From the NCBI GenBank assembly GCA_951804985.1, contig OX638131.1:90904349-90968348 (forward strand): DNA of 64,000 nucleotides, written 5' to 3'. Position numbers and translations under genes: made by a program. The notes beneath the pieces are model-generated. The model searched no databases and was not told the DNA's origin. It was given only the letters and a program-made list of their open reading frames with translations. This document shows, one piece after another, positions 45,371 through 56,188 of the stretch (within the stretch, counting starts at the first letter, position 1; each line of letters begins with the position of its first letter). This DNA is from Dryomyza anilis. Its lineage: Eukaryota; Arthropoda; Insecta; Diptera; Dryomyzidae.

Positions 45371-46800
45371 TTACTTACTTACTTAAATGGCCCTTACAAC
45401 CGTGGATCGGTTTTGGCCGCTGAGATGATCTGCTTTGCGCGCGCTGACGCCAGTTAGAAATACCAAGCGTTGCCAGGTTGTCCTCAAATTGGTCTTTCCA
45501 ACGCAGATTTGGACGCCCTCTTCTACGCTGTCCACCTTCGAGTTTCGATTCAAGCACCTTCTTGGCTGGAGTGTTTTCATCCATTCGTTCGACATGACAT
45601 AGCCAGCGAAGCCGCTGGATCTTGATGCGCTTGACTATGTCAATGTCGTCGAATAACTCATACAGCTCGTGGTTCATCCTGATTCGATACTCGTTAGCAA
45701 AGCAGATAGGGCCAAAGATTTTACGGAGAATCTTTCTCTGAACGCTCCCAGTACTCTCTCATCGGTGGAGGCCAGCGTCCATGTTTCTGCACCATAAAGT
45801 AGGACGGGCATGATGAGTGACTTGTAGAGCGTTATTTTCGCCCGGCGAGAGAGGGCTCTGCTTCTCAATTGCCTACTGAGCCCAAAGTAGCACCTATTGG
45901 CAAGAGTAGTTCTCCGTTTGATCTCCAGGCTGACGTCGTTGTTGCTGTTTACGCTGGATCCCAGATAGACGAAGTCCTTCACAATGTCGAATTTGTGGGT
46001 GTCAAAATCAGCTTTTTGTCCAAGACGCAAGGACTCTTTTTTGCTTGTTGACACAAGGAACTTCGTCTTGTCCTCGTTCACCGCTAGACCCATTCGACGC
46101 GACTCTTTCGTAGATAGTGGATAGCGTAGATAGTGGGATCCCCTTTCTTAAGGATTGGGCAGAGTACACTGAGGTTCCAGTCACTTGGCATGCTTTCATC
46201 CGACCATATTCTGCTTACGAGCTCGTGCATGCTCTCTATTAGCTCTTCGCCTCCGGTCTTAAACAATTCAGCAGGCAGGCCATCAGCACCTGCGGCTTTG
46301 TTGTTTTTCAGCTGAACAATGGATGTTCTGACCTCGTCATGGTCGGGTGGCGGAATCTCAACGTCGTCATCAAGTACTGGGGTTGCCGGGTTTGCTTCTC
46401 TATCGGTGGAATTGCGGTCATCATCACCGTTCAGCAGTTTAGAGAAGTGATCCCTCCATATTTTCAGTGTGCTCTGGATATCTGTCACTAGCTCCGGATT
46501 TTGAACCTCCGGCTAGGCGTCTTATTTTCTCGAAGAATTTTCGAACCTCATTCCTGTCCCCATGCATCTCAATCTCCTCACACTCACGTCTTTCTGCCTT
46601 GCTTTTTTTACGCCTGAAAAGACGTCTCTCATCCCTCCTCTTCTCTTTGTATCGCTCCTTCGCAGCTCGCGTAGCTACTGACTGCAGGGTGGATTTGTAC
46701 GCAGCGTCTTTCTCTGCAGTGGCCGCGCGACACTCTTGGTCATACCACTGATTCCTCAGGGGGCGTTGGAATCCAAGCACCTCTTCGATTTAGCCAGGAC
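45371..46800 (-). pseudogene. Non-LTR retrotransposon, 5'-truncated with the RT core deleted
   Basis: In minus-strand order: a basic coiled region (RNQWYDQECR, RRLFRRKKSKAERREC), the pre-RT linker (TLKIWRDHFSKLLNGDDD), NNKAAGADGLPAELFKTGG and SDWNLSVLCPILKKGD. Then comes an abrupt jump to MGLAVNEDKTKFLVST, VYLGSSVNSNNDVSLEIKRR, LLYGAETWTL, MNHELYELF and RLRWLCHVERM. The segment with NYRG through the YADD box is gone (junction about 46090-46140). Frames also shift near 46490 and 45745. The 3' end is followed by AAGTAAGTAAGTAAA on that strand, a short-unit tail. Same family as the plus-strand relic at 6476-7545 but less decayed. Plus-strand frames here are shadows. Confidence 0.9.
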
Positions 46801-46838
46801 TAAAACGGCCAAATCATACTTCGCTTAAAAAAAAAAAA

Positions 46839-46907
46839 ACCGGATGGGACTCGAGCCCGAATTTCCTGCGTGCAAATACGGAGCTCTACCCGTTACGCTA
46901 TCAAGCT
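46839..46907 (-). other. tRNA-like sequence with Pol III boxes and T-run terminator
   Basis: Minus strand: A-box TAGCGTAACGG (fits TRGCNNARYGG) and B-box-like GGGCTCGAGTCCC (46845-46857), followed at once by a T12 run. It could be a tRNA pseudogene or the head of a SINE. A diverged inverted relative is at 47052. Clover folding was not checked. Confidence 0.55.
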
Positions 46908-47051
46908 CACTTGTTTCAGAGCATTTTTTCAAAATCTTGAACTTCATAATTTGAAAATGTCTGTCAGATTTGAAAAAAATTGACAAATTAGAAAAAAGAA
47001 ACAGACATTTTGTTATTGAAGCAAAATTCTCAGACAATATAAGTTAAATGC

Positions 47052-47100
47052 GTAGCCTAACGGGGTAGCAGTGGACGAGTCAAGTGTTCGATTCCAGTTT
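47052..47100 (+). other. tRNA-like sequence, inverted partner
   Basis: A-box TAGCCTAACGG at 47053-47063 and TGTTCGATTCC at 47085-47095 (10 of 11 to the B-box consensus), only 21 bases apart, shorter than in a normal tRNA. The upstream text (TCTCAGACAATATAAGTTAAATG) loosely mirrors that beside the minus-strand partner, so the pair may be arms of one inverted element. Confidence 0.45.
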
Positions 47101-47283
47101 GTGACAGCTGAATTTTTTCTACAATTGTTAAATTACTTAAAATTGGAAATTGTATAAAATAAATGAGAAATAAAATAAATGGAATGGAAGAAAAAGAAAA
47201 AGAAAAGAGAGGAAAGTAAAAAAAATATATATTTTTTTTGCACTTTTGAAATGGTCCAGTCCTGCCACATTAATGTTATATTA

Positions 47284-47430
47284 GCTGTGTTTTTTTTCAT
47301 AATTTGAGCCGGAACAAATTTTGTACACAAAACAAAAACAATTTGAGCTCGATAAATCTATCTAGCTCAAATTTGTTTTGCGTATAAATTTTGTTCGGGC
47401 TCAAATTTAAATTATGAAAAAAAACGCAGC
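47284..47430. mobile_element. Tiny hairpin MITE, TA-flanked
   Basis: TA|GCTGTGTTTTTTTTCATAAT ... ATTATGAAAAAAAACGCAGC|TA. Almost the whole 147 bases fold on themselves, with CAATTTGAGCTCG / (C)TAGCTCAAATTTG at the tip. No coding capacity. Confidence 0.85.
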
Positions 47431-47766
47431 TATTATATTGGCCAAGTATTTTTTGCCAGTCTTTGCCGAATACTTAGAGCCAGTCTTGCGCGCTTCTTAT
47501 CATTCCAAGGCTTAACCAGTATTCAGCCAGTTCTGGGTACCAGACCTGGCCCAGAGCAATGCAATCTTGGCGCAAGACTGGGCGAACCTTGGGCCATCGT
47601 TTTTTTCTACATGGGATACAGGGTGTTTGATTCATCGATGTCAATAATTCAGAAAATCATTCTATGACCCAAAAAATAAGAAAATGTTTAATAAAATTAT
47701 GTCTTATTTTGCACCCTGTTTGAGATACAGGGTGTTTTGTAAATGCATATTACTGACATAACCTAC

Positions 47767-48341
47767 ACTAAGATAAGGGTGACGTAATAAAATTAAACAA
47801 AATCTATTTAAATTTGATTTAAATACTTTTATAATAAAAAAAGTAATAATCCATACAAAAATATATTACGCGCGTATTTAATTCCAAATTAAATAAAAAG
47901 TATTTAATTTTAATTCTTACGCAATTAAATTCATTAATTCAAAAAAATTATATTATAGAAATATTTTTATAATATTATTAAAGTTTGTTTTTTAAAAGTA
48001 GCCACTACAAAATTATGTAATACGTGGTCATGTGTCCACCCTATAGAAGCACCGTGAGTGATAAAAAATTTCGAGAAAAGTAAAAAAATATATAATTTTA
48101 TCTTTTCTTTACATGAAATAAATAGTTTTAAAATACCAATTGACATGTGATCTTGTGATTAAATTAAAATTTTATTATCTTATTAAATAGTTACAAAATA
48201 TATATACATCAAATTTTATTACTTAAATTTTAAATAAAAAGTATTTAATTTAAGTAAAAAAGACAACGGGGGAAAAACGTGTCGAAAAATATTTAAATTT
48301 ATTACCTTTTTATTTAATTTTATTACTTTTTTCCCTCAGTG
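47767..48341. mobile_element. Nested TA-flanked element with CACTRAG ends
   Basis: TA|CACTAAGATAAGGGTGACG ... TTTTTTCCCTCAGTG|TA (TA at 47765-47766 and 48342-48343). Subterminal AATAAAATTAAA / TTTAATTTTATTA words are inverted. Ends resemble the CACTCAG and CACCCAG MITEs at 45042 and 55457. 575 bases, AT-rich, non-coding. Confidence 0.75.
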
Positions 48342-48367
48342 TAGTGAAGAAAATTGGTTATAAAGTA

Positions 48368-48709
48368 AAGGGGTTTTCAACAGGGACGCTACAAAAGTAA
48401 AGCGACAGGAACAGCAAACGACGCCATATTTCTTGCCGCTCTTTTGACATTTCTCTTCAGTAAGGTTTGTCATTTCATGATGGAAAGATATACGAATTCG
48501 AATTTCGGTAGTAAATTTTAATAATTTCGACTCGTTGTTGGCTCGTATATCTTTCCATCATAAAATGGTAAACCTTACTAAAGAGAAATGTGAAAAGAGC
48601 GGCAATAAATATGGCGTCGTTTGCTGTCCCTGTCGCTCTACTTTTGTAGCGTCCCTGTTGAAAAACCCTTAAAAAAAACCTTTTGTAGCGCTCTTATTGA
48701 AAAACCCTT
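48368..48709. mobile_element. Foldback MITE (AAGGGTTTTTCAA family), full copy
   Basis: TA|AAGGGGTTTTCAACAGGG ... GAAAAACCCTT|TA. Arms of ~130 bases pair almost perfectly: GGGACGCTACAAAAGTA, GACAG(G)(G/A)ACAGCAAACGAC, GCCGCTCTTTTGACATTTC, GTAAGGTTTG. The loop is GAATTTCGGTAGTAAATTTT. The right end has an extra ~35 bases (GCGCTCTTATTG) not present at the left. 342 bases. Confidence 0.93.
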
Positions 48710-48867
48710 TACATATGTTAATAAATAAATAATAATTTTTAATATTAACACCCTGTATCTTAAACAGTGTGCAAAATAGGACATAATTTTATTTAACATT
48801 TTCTTATTTTTTTGAGTCATAGAATGATACTCTGAATTATTGACATCGATGAACCAAACACCCTGTA

Positions 48868-49740
48868 CATTTTTTTTTGTAATGCTCCAAACCATTTTAA
48901 GGCACATTTGAGGTATTTTGCATTCGAAAAAAAAGCGATACTACTACATTTCTGTCAGTTCTAAAACTTTCATATTATTTGCTACTTTTTTAGTAGAAAA
49001 AATTTAAAAACTGCAACTCATAGATTTATTCACATTTTTTACTCTTTCTGTCCCACTCTCTCTCTCTCTCTCTCTATTTTGTTAACTTAGAGCATGAGGT
49101 ATAGGTATAACCTCACTTCCTCAGTTAACAAAATTTGAGTCAGAACAAATGTCACGCTACCTTTCCAAGTGGTAATCAATTCTTAAAGCGCCGGTCCTTC
49201 CACTTCGTGAGAAAATGTATGTGAATGTGTGTCAATGAAAAGTTTATTTACGCAAGCTTCTTTTCTCACTAGCGCACTCTCTCTCACACTCTCTTTCTTG
49301 CACTTATTACCATTTACTCTCTTCTTTGTGTTTCACTTATACAAGCAAAGAATGAGACTTATAAAAGGACTCGTATAAAGGACTCAAAGTAGAACTCATG
49401 CAATTAGCTAAATTTATATTTATTTCAAATATTCAAATTCGAAAATAATGTTGTTTTTATAAAAATTTAGTAAATTAAAACAATAGAGTATAATTTGTAT
49501 TAAATAAATTTATATTTATAAAAAGATATTTACTAAACGAAAAAATAAATTAAATAATGTTACAAAAGTGCGCGGCAATGGACTGTAAAAAGCGCTTTTT
49601 ATCAAATTCCATATATTTCTCTGTAGTTTGCAAGATTTGTAAATGAATTACGTGCTCGTTACGTTGGTCGTAACCAGAGTTTTTAAGGACTCAATTTATT
49701 ACGTACTCGTACAAAATCTGGCGATTTAATTTGATTACAT
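48868..49740. other. Non-coding stretch with a CT microsatellite
   Basis: (CT)n at 49056-49075 and further CTCTCTCTCACACTCTC text near 49270-49300 (GAGA-factor-like on the other strand). GTATTACGTACTCG-type repeats occur near 49640-49710. Possibly regulatory. No gene. Confidence 0.4.
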
Positions 49741-50300
49741 ACCGACTACAACAACAACAACAAAAATAAAAACACATATTTACTGACTACAACAACAACA
49801 TGAAATTACAATAACAAAAACATGTTGGCCAACGAGAACTTAAATTACAACAACAAAATACAAAAAAAAAACGGAAACGGATTTTACGTAGGAGCCGACG
49901 AAAGCAGGTTTGTGCTGCCGCAACAACAACAACAAAAACACGAAAAATTACAACAACAACGTGAGCACTACCAACAACAACAACATAAATAGTAGTAGCT
50001 ACAACAACAACAAGAAAAACAGCAGTGGCTACAACAGCAAAAATTGGCACGAAATTAAAGTGGGTTAAATACCAACAACAACAACCTCACCAACTACTAC
50101 TACAACAACAACAAAAATGAATTCTGAAAATCAGCGAAAAAATAAATAAAAAGGAGAAATGAACAAAAACAAAAAATTAAAACCAAAAAAAAAAGTAAAA
50201 AGAAATGTAGGGCGGAAACGAATGAAATGCTGAAATTCCGTTTGAGAATCAGTGATTTTTCTGCATTTACTACAACAAAAACAGCAGCGACTACTACATT
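49741..50300. repeat. CAA-trinucleotide-rich region
   Basis: Interrupted (CAA)n / ACAACAACAAC runs from 49745 to about 50120 with CTACTACTAC and ACAGCAGCGAC patches up to 50300. Fly-type opa/CAX repeat. No long plus-strand frame, so not clearly coding. Confidence 0.75.
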
Positions 50301-50593
50301 ACAACGACCAACATTAATATCGCGTTACATTATTTTTCGCTGATCCTTGGCGCTGATATTATGTGGTATGTGCTATGATATGGCATTAATGACCGCGCGC
50401 TCACACATCCACGCAGTGTTACGTGTCCTGGTGATTCGGAAATTTAGCCCACTGGTTCTGGTGATACCTTAACTGGCACACTTCTGATAGTGCATCATTG
50501 GAAAACGTTTATTGAAGATTTCTAGAAGGAAAGAGAAATTATCAGTTTATGTTAAAAAATGTTATGTTAGTTAGTATTAAATTCCTGGACTCA

Positions 50594-51826
50594 TCTATAT
50601 ATATAAAACTCTTGGTCCGTCTGTCAGTCTGTCGGTCTGTCTGTCTGTTTGTTCCAGCATCACGTCTAAACCGCTGAACCGATTGAACTGAAATTTTTCC
50701 ACAGGATACTAAGGAGTCCGGAGGGTGTCATAGGCTATATATGGGCGGGATTGAAGAAAGGGGTGTGGTACCTCCCACACTACCTAAACTTTCAAAACGA
50801 CATAACTCAGCACATACACAATCTAAAAAGATGAAACAAAAAACTAAAATTCACCACACTAAAACTCACCACAATAAAACTCACCACGCCAAAACTCACC
50901 ACACTAAAAATTCACCATACTAAAACTCACCACACCAAAACTCACCACACTAAAACTCACCACACCAAAATTCACCACACTAAAACTCACCACACTAAAA
51001 CTCAACACAATAAAGCTCACCACACTAAAACTCACAACTCTAAAAATTCACCACACTAAAACTCACCACACTAAAATTCACCATACTAAAAACTCACCAC
51101 ACCGAAACTCACCACAATAAAACTCATTACACCAAAACTCACCACACTAAAACTCACCACACCAAAATTCACCACACTAAAACTCACCACACTAAAACTC
51201 AACACAATAAAGCTCACAACACTAAAACTCACAACTCTAAAACTTCACCACACTAAAACTCACCACACTAAAATTCACCATACTAAAAACTCACCACACC
51301 GAAACTCACCACACTAAAACTCACTACACTAAAAATTCACCACACTAAAACTCACTACACTAAAAATTCACCACACTAAAACTCACCACACCAAAACTCA
51401 CCACACTAAAACACACCACACTAAAACTCACCACACTAAAAATTCACTAAACTAAAAATTCAACACACTAAAACTCACCACATTAAAACTAACTACACTA
51501 AAACTTTAAAACTCTACTGGGAAGAATTCTACCGGGATGAATTCTACGCTAAAGCGTTCTATGGGGAAGAATTTTACGGCGAAGATTTCTACTGGGAAGA
51601 ATTCTACGGCGAAATATTCTACTGTCTGAATTGTCTTTGAGAAAAGTTGTTTTGGCGGAGAATTATTATTTGGTTACTACATTTATAAAACCAATAAAAA
51701 CTTCCACTGCGAAGCACGGGCCCCTGATATAAAAAATAATAATTATGTTTTTTTTATATTAATAACATCGCTTTATATCTATGAATTCACAAAATCTTGG
51801 CACGAGTCGTGCACGGGTCCAGCTAG
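50594..51826 (+). mobile_element. Helitron, non-autonomous, both ends present
   Basis: Starts TCTATATATATAAAAC after A (50593), ends CCAGCTAG before T (51827): the A^T insertion, TC start and CTAG end of Helitrons. The hairpin GCACGA-G-TCGTGC (51800-51812) sits 10 bases before CTAG, as the family requires. The interior is a ~660-base array of the 15-16-base CACCACACTAAAACT unit (50845-51510), including a larger ~130-base internal duplication, then GAAGAATTCTACGG-type repeats. No helicase. A second terminus-like GAAGCACGGGCCCCTGATAT lies at 51712. Confidence 0.95.
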
Positions 51827-52684
51827 TATATTATAAAAATGTCATTTAATTATACTACGCTGGTAAAAAAGACTCGCACAAACATAATTTTGCAAAAATC
51901 ACATATATGTTTGGAGCATTGTGTAAGCACAATTTTAATATCTTTAGAAATATTATTATAATGGCAAATAAACATATTTTTGTTTTTGTTCAAACATATT
52001 TATATACCATATATATGTTTGGATGTGAAAAAGATTGTAGTTACACTTTATTTTAATGTAATAATAAATGTATATTTGATTCTAAACATTTGTTTGTTTT
52101 CAACCATATACATTTAGTTTGGTGTTTTTTATTTTACATTTTTATATCCTAAACTTTTTCCATTTCATAATTTTATATTTACTAAATCACTGGACATATT
52201 TAAAAATGATTTTCTGTTCATAATTTATGTGTTTGTTTATAAAATTCCGAAACAAATATTTTGGTTTAAATGTAAAATGTGTAATATACATAAAAGAGTG
52301 TAAACGAAATGATTTTTACAAATTCAAACGTATATTGTGGTCAAAGCAAATAATGCAAAAAAATCCAGTCAATTCAAAAATTCTCTGGTTTATGACAAAC
52401 ATTAACCAATTTTTTAGTTATAAATTTTTTTAGTCAAAAAAAGTTCGAAAAAGTGGTAAAAAACACATTGTGGACATTTTGTTTAGCTAACGGTTCTATA
52501 TTGCATGCAATTATTGCAAATGCATGTATATCCCGGTAAACTGCTAGAGATATTACAATTCGGTTTCGAGGGACCATCTTCTTACATAGTAAACCTGAAT
52601 CAGGCCGAAAATAAGGATGTACGAATTGTAAATTTGCAGCGAAAGTAATGTGTTAGATCTAAACCCAACAATCAATAAAAGATG
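51827..52684. other. AT-rich DNA with AAACATA repeats
   Basis: 51870-52090 has repeated ACATATATGTTTGGA and AAACATATTT words, similar to 37700-38100. No gene. The 68-codon frame at 52227 has no domain. Confidence 0.4.
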
Positions 52685-53345
52685 TGGTAAATAAAACCAG
52701 TTGGGAAGGTTAGATCACATGGGAAATTTTAAACTAGGGATATTTTATAGTAGATGTTATTATGATAGTTAGGATTATCAAAATTATAGTCGATCTAAGC
52801 CGACTATACATACCCTATACATATGTGTGGTTACCATTCAAAGTGGTATATAGGTCACCAGGGTATACGAATCCTGAAAATAACTACAAACTTTCAATCG
52901 CTGAAGAATTTCCATTCATTTGATACCCATATTTACAAATGCGTAGGTGTACCGAATTTCGAATTTTTTTTGGGAACCACAACTCGTTTCGACGGAAAAC
53001 ATTATTTTCATGTATTTGTGCATGAAGTCAATATGAAGTCAATAATTTGACCAAAAAAGTTTACCTAAGCACGTAAACAGTAAAATTGAGCTGTAGATGT
53101 AAATTTTATATGAGGTATTTTAATATAAATGGTCAGATCACAGGTCACAATAAACCGATCTAGCCAATTTTTTCGCACAACTTAGATTACTTATATACCT
53201 ACGCTGTGTATATAAGTAATCCAAGTAATCAGTTACATTCATCTAACTCTTCAATTTTTTAAGTAGTAGGGATTTCAACAGACAGACGGACATCGCTAAA
53301 TCGACTCAGGAGATCATGCTGATCAAGAATATATATACTTTTCCG
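52685..53345 (-). mobile_element. DINE-1/INE-1-like element, copy A2
   Basis: Reverse-orientation match to 34500-35110: CACATATGTGTGG, GGTCACCAGG, CGCTGAAGAATTTCCATTC, GGGAACCACAACTCG, TTATATGAGGTATTT and GATCATGCTGATCAAG. It stops at ACTTTTCC (53345), and the expected outer terminus does not follow directly. A GATTACTTATATAC...GTATATAAGTAATC hairpin lies at 53184-53222. Confidence 0.75.
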
Positions 53346-54003
53346 CTTACGAAAAAATTTTCCTAATCACGCAAACTCACTCACTTCCGAGCGTACAACC
53401 TACATCTTTAAAACACAATAATGATGTTAGGGATTTTGATAAAATATATCTCAATTTTATCGGAGATGGAAATGTGAAAGGCCTTCGATGTGCTATTCAT
53501 ATAAAAACGTAAAAATTGCCTCAAAGAATAATTCTCCGGTGAAGAATTCGTGTGAAATCTTTGAGAATTGTCTCTGAAAAAAATTATCTTTGGAAAACAA
53601 TTATCATCAAAAGAATAGTCCGGCATAGAATTTACCATGGATGAATTTGGGAAAAACTATTTTTGAAGCGATTTTTTGGTTTCTTCATTTATAACTCGAA
53701 TAAAATCTGTGGGGTCCCGATTTTATTCGAACAAATTAAACTTATTAAACAAAAAGAAGTCAATACAGAGTTATCATATGTATAGTTGAAATGGAAAATT
53801 CAAGTTTTTATAAAAATGTGTACATCGAAAGAAAAAATTGTACTCACGCACACTCATTCACGGTACTTTTTGGTCTACTCACCCTCACTCACAATCACGT
53901 AAGCAAAATTAGGATTCAATCACAATCAAGCGTGATCACGCGTGATTCACGTGAATCACGCTGAATCACGCTCACATGCCCAACTATAGTGTAGGGTATA
54001 AAA
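53346..54003. other. Foreign insert inside the DINE copy, with perfect palindromes
   Basis: Replaces the outer end of the DINE element. The terminal word AGTGTAGGGTATA reappears only at 53990-54002. Contains degenerate GAATAATTCTCCGGTGAAG repeats (53520-53680) and, at 53931-53960, two adjacent perfect palindromes, CGTGATCACG and CGTGATTCACGTGAATCACG, in AATCACG-rich text. Confidence 0.55.
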
Positions 54004-54517
54004 AAATCAGTTACCTCTTGTATGGCTATTTCAAAATCATTAATGTTATCCTAAATATTTAAACTAATATCCTATTTGGGACTATATCCTCCCAAATAGG
54101 ATTGACCCGTAAATATCTTACGAATCCTTAACATATTTGAAAACTTTCTTTAAAAGTAGCACTAAAGATCTTGCCTGGAAATATCATAAAGACAATGGTA
54201 CAAGCTATATTTCATCAATACAGACTAAATTCAAATTTCGTCCTTTAAGGCTTCATATTAGAATAGGAAAAAATCTTTGAAAAGTTAGTTTTCCGTATAC
54301 GAAAAATTCTTTTTAGTAGTTCCTATGGCTTCTATGATATTCTGTATCCATTGAGAAAATGTGACGTCATCCTTTGTTAACCGATTTCAATGTTTTCACA
54401 TAGATTTCATATTCTTTTTCATACAAATTGAGTCCTTTCTTTTGTGAGTTAGGATAGACCAGACCGACGGATAGACATGATGAAATTGACTCATAAAATT
54501 ACGCTTAAGAGGAATAA
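54004..54517. other. AT-rich non-coding stretch
   Basis: No gene. Only an AAATAGGAT / ATCCTCCCAAATAGGAT-type small inverted repeat near 54070-54100. Confidence 0.35.
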
Positions 54518-54672
54518 AGGGGTTTTCAATAAGAGCGCTACAAAAGTTTTTTTTCAAGGTTTTTTTCAACAGGGACGCTACAAAAGTAGAGCAACAGGGA
54601 CAGCAAACGACGCTATATTCCTTTCCGCTCTTTTGACATTTCTGTTCAGTAAGGTTTGCCATTTCATGATGG
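54518..54672 (+). mobile_element. Foldback MITE, left half only
   Basis: TA|AAGGGGTTTTCAATAAGAGC then the inner arm to CATTTCATGATGG, where it is cut. It is the only left end keeping the outer TAAGAGCGCTAC segment, which shows that the full element has that segment at both ends. Confidence 0.88.
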
Positions 54673-54738
54673 GGCCTAAGGAGCGTTACAATATATGCAC
54701 AAAGTTAATATACCCTGTACCTCATAGGTGTAGGGTAT
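54673..54738 (-). mobile_element. DINE-1-like terminus (copy B type)
   Basis: CCTAAGGAGCGTTACAAT, GCACAAAGTTAATATACC and AGGTGTAGGGTATAAA match 35938-36005 almost base for base. The rest of the element is missing; it abuts the half MITE. Confidence 0.85.
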
Positions 54739-55456
54739 AAAAACTTATTTATGTAGATAGACAATTTATTAAAATGAAAATATAATAGTAATAGAAATAA
54801 TTTTTTGGTTTAAATTAATGTCATAGATGCAGCGGTGATTAGTGAAGATTTCTGCATCAAAAACTCATTTTCGTCAATATTGTAGATAGGCAGTATTGAT
54901 TATAAGTCCTCGATGTAAAAGTTTAATGTATAATCCTGGCATTGTTAACAAAGATAAATGAATGAAATTTTGGATTCATATAGTTATTAGTTATACACAT
55001 CTTTCTGTGAAAAATGGAGGAAATATAAAAAAGGGGAGTGACACTTTTCTTATATGATAATTGAAAAAGGTGTTTTTAACACTTATTTATCTGTAACTTT
55101 TTTATTTTAAGAGATAAACACTTAAAATTGTATAAAATTTGTTCATGGATGCACCTTACACTACACCAAAAATAGGCGAAATTGGAATTCAGGGAGTGGC
55201 AATTTCATTCATTTTTTTTTTTAATGTAAATTTTTGCCACATATTTATTTAACTGTAATATTTGAATTTCGTTAGATAAATAACTGAATTTTTGTATTTA
55301 GTTCTATATTGATAGTATCTAATATATTCCAAAAATGGAAAGAATCGAACAAGCGGAAGTGAAATTTTTCATATATAAAGCTCAGGGCATAATCCTAGAA
55401 TAACAGCTGTAGTAAAATCGCATTTTCTTGCATAACGTCCATTAAGTAAAAACGTA
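54739..55456. other. AT-rich non-coding stretch
   Basis: Nothing recognised. Repeated TTATTTATCTGTAA / TATTTAACTGTAA words (55080 and 55245) suggest an old duplication. Confidence 0.35.
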
Positions 55457-55676
55457 CACCCAGAAAAAAATTCCCTCAAATCCCATTAAAATTGGTCAAT
55501 AAGACAATTACTGATTTAATAGTATACAAAAAATAAATCTTCTCATGTAAACTCAATGGCAATGTCATAGTATTTTCTAGTATTTAATGGTATTTTCCGA
55601 TTAAAATAATAATTTATCCTATTGGCTATTTTTAATAGTAAAAAACTATTATTTATATAGTATTTTTTTCTGGGTG
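55457..55676. mobile_element. Tc1/mariner-type MITE with CACCCAGAAAAAAA ends
   Basis: TA|CACCCAGAAAAAAATTCCC ... AGTATTTTTTTCTGGGTG|TA, with TA at 55455-55456 and 55677-55678. The inverted match is limited to about 15-18 bases. 220 bases, AT-rich interior with TAGTATTT / AATAGTA words. Ends are close to those at 45042. Confidence 0.88.
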
Positions 55677-55678
55677 TA

Positions 55679-56188
55679 ACAAAACAAGACCGAAATAACC
55701 GATTTTGATAGTTTTGGAATCAAATTATTTGTATTAATGCCAGCAGTAACATTTATGTTTATATAGTATAAATATTATAATGAATCCCATATTTTCGAGG
55801 TTAAATTATTTTTAATAAAAATTACTACATTTGATTACTACATTATGAAATATGCATTAAAATGTTTTTATGTAGTATCAGAAACTATATTTAATTAACT
55901 CTTTCGCGTTACAAATATTTTTTTTTTTTTTAAAATCAAATTTTTTTTTTTGACCCGGCGCACTTTCTGCATTCATTTTCATGAATAACTATTAAACTTT
56001 TAGTACAAATTCATTAAAATTTCTTTCGGCGTGGAACAGCGCGATAGTTAAAAGTTTAACCAAAGTATAAGTTTTAGAATTCAAAATATGCACCTACTCT
56101 TTATTTTTTTACAGTGTACATAAGCATATTATGACAATTTTAAAAGCATTGTTTGAAAGCTGAATATCATACCTTTCCAAAATGTTAC
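55679..56188. other. AT-rich non-coding stretch
   Basis: No feature recognised beyond poly-T runs at 55920-55950. Confidence 0.35.

Larger units (their letters stand above)
44728..47616. mobile_element. Composite element with CCAAGACTCAGCCAGAACT periodic repeats, interrupted several times
   Basis: The left part (44728-45041) carries three to four ~60-base units built on AAGACT(C)(A/T)GCCAGAA(C/T)T and GCTTGG(T/G)(T/A)A. The right part (47440-47616) has related GCCAGTCTTGCGC, CAGTATTCAGCCAGTTCTGG and CGCAAGACTGGGC text. Outer ends CCCATGTAG(G/A)AA face each other with TACA at both sides, though CTACATCCCATGTAG is itself palindromic. Insertions inside: a TA-flanked MITE, a LINE, tRNA-like sequences and a hairpin MITE. 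Whether it is one element is inference. Confidence 0.5.
47619..48865. mobile_element. Tc1/mariner-type element with 118-base inverted ends, hosting two others
   Basis: TA|CAGGGTGTTTGATTCATCG ... GATGAACCAAACACCCTG|TA with TA at 47617-47618 and 48866-48867. The 118-base ends (47619-47736, 48748-48865) each repeat the terminal CAGGGTGTT word at their inner edge. No transposase frame. It contains elements at 47767-48341 and 48368-48709. Confidence 0.92.

Noticed and set aside
46467..46751. 94-codon plus-strand frame
   Set aside because: Antisense shadow of the LINE coding region.
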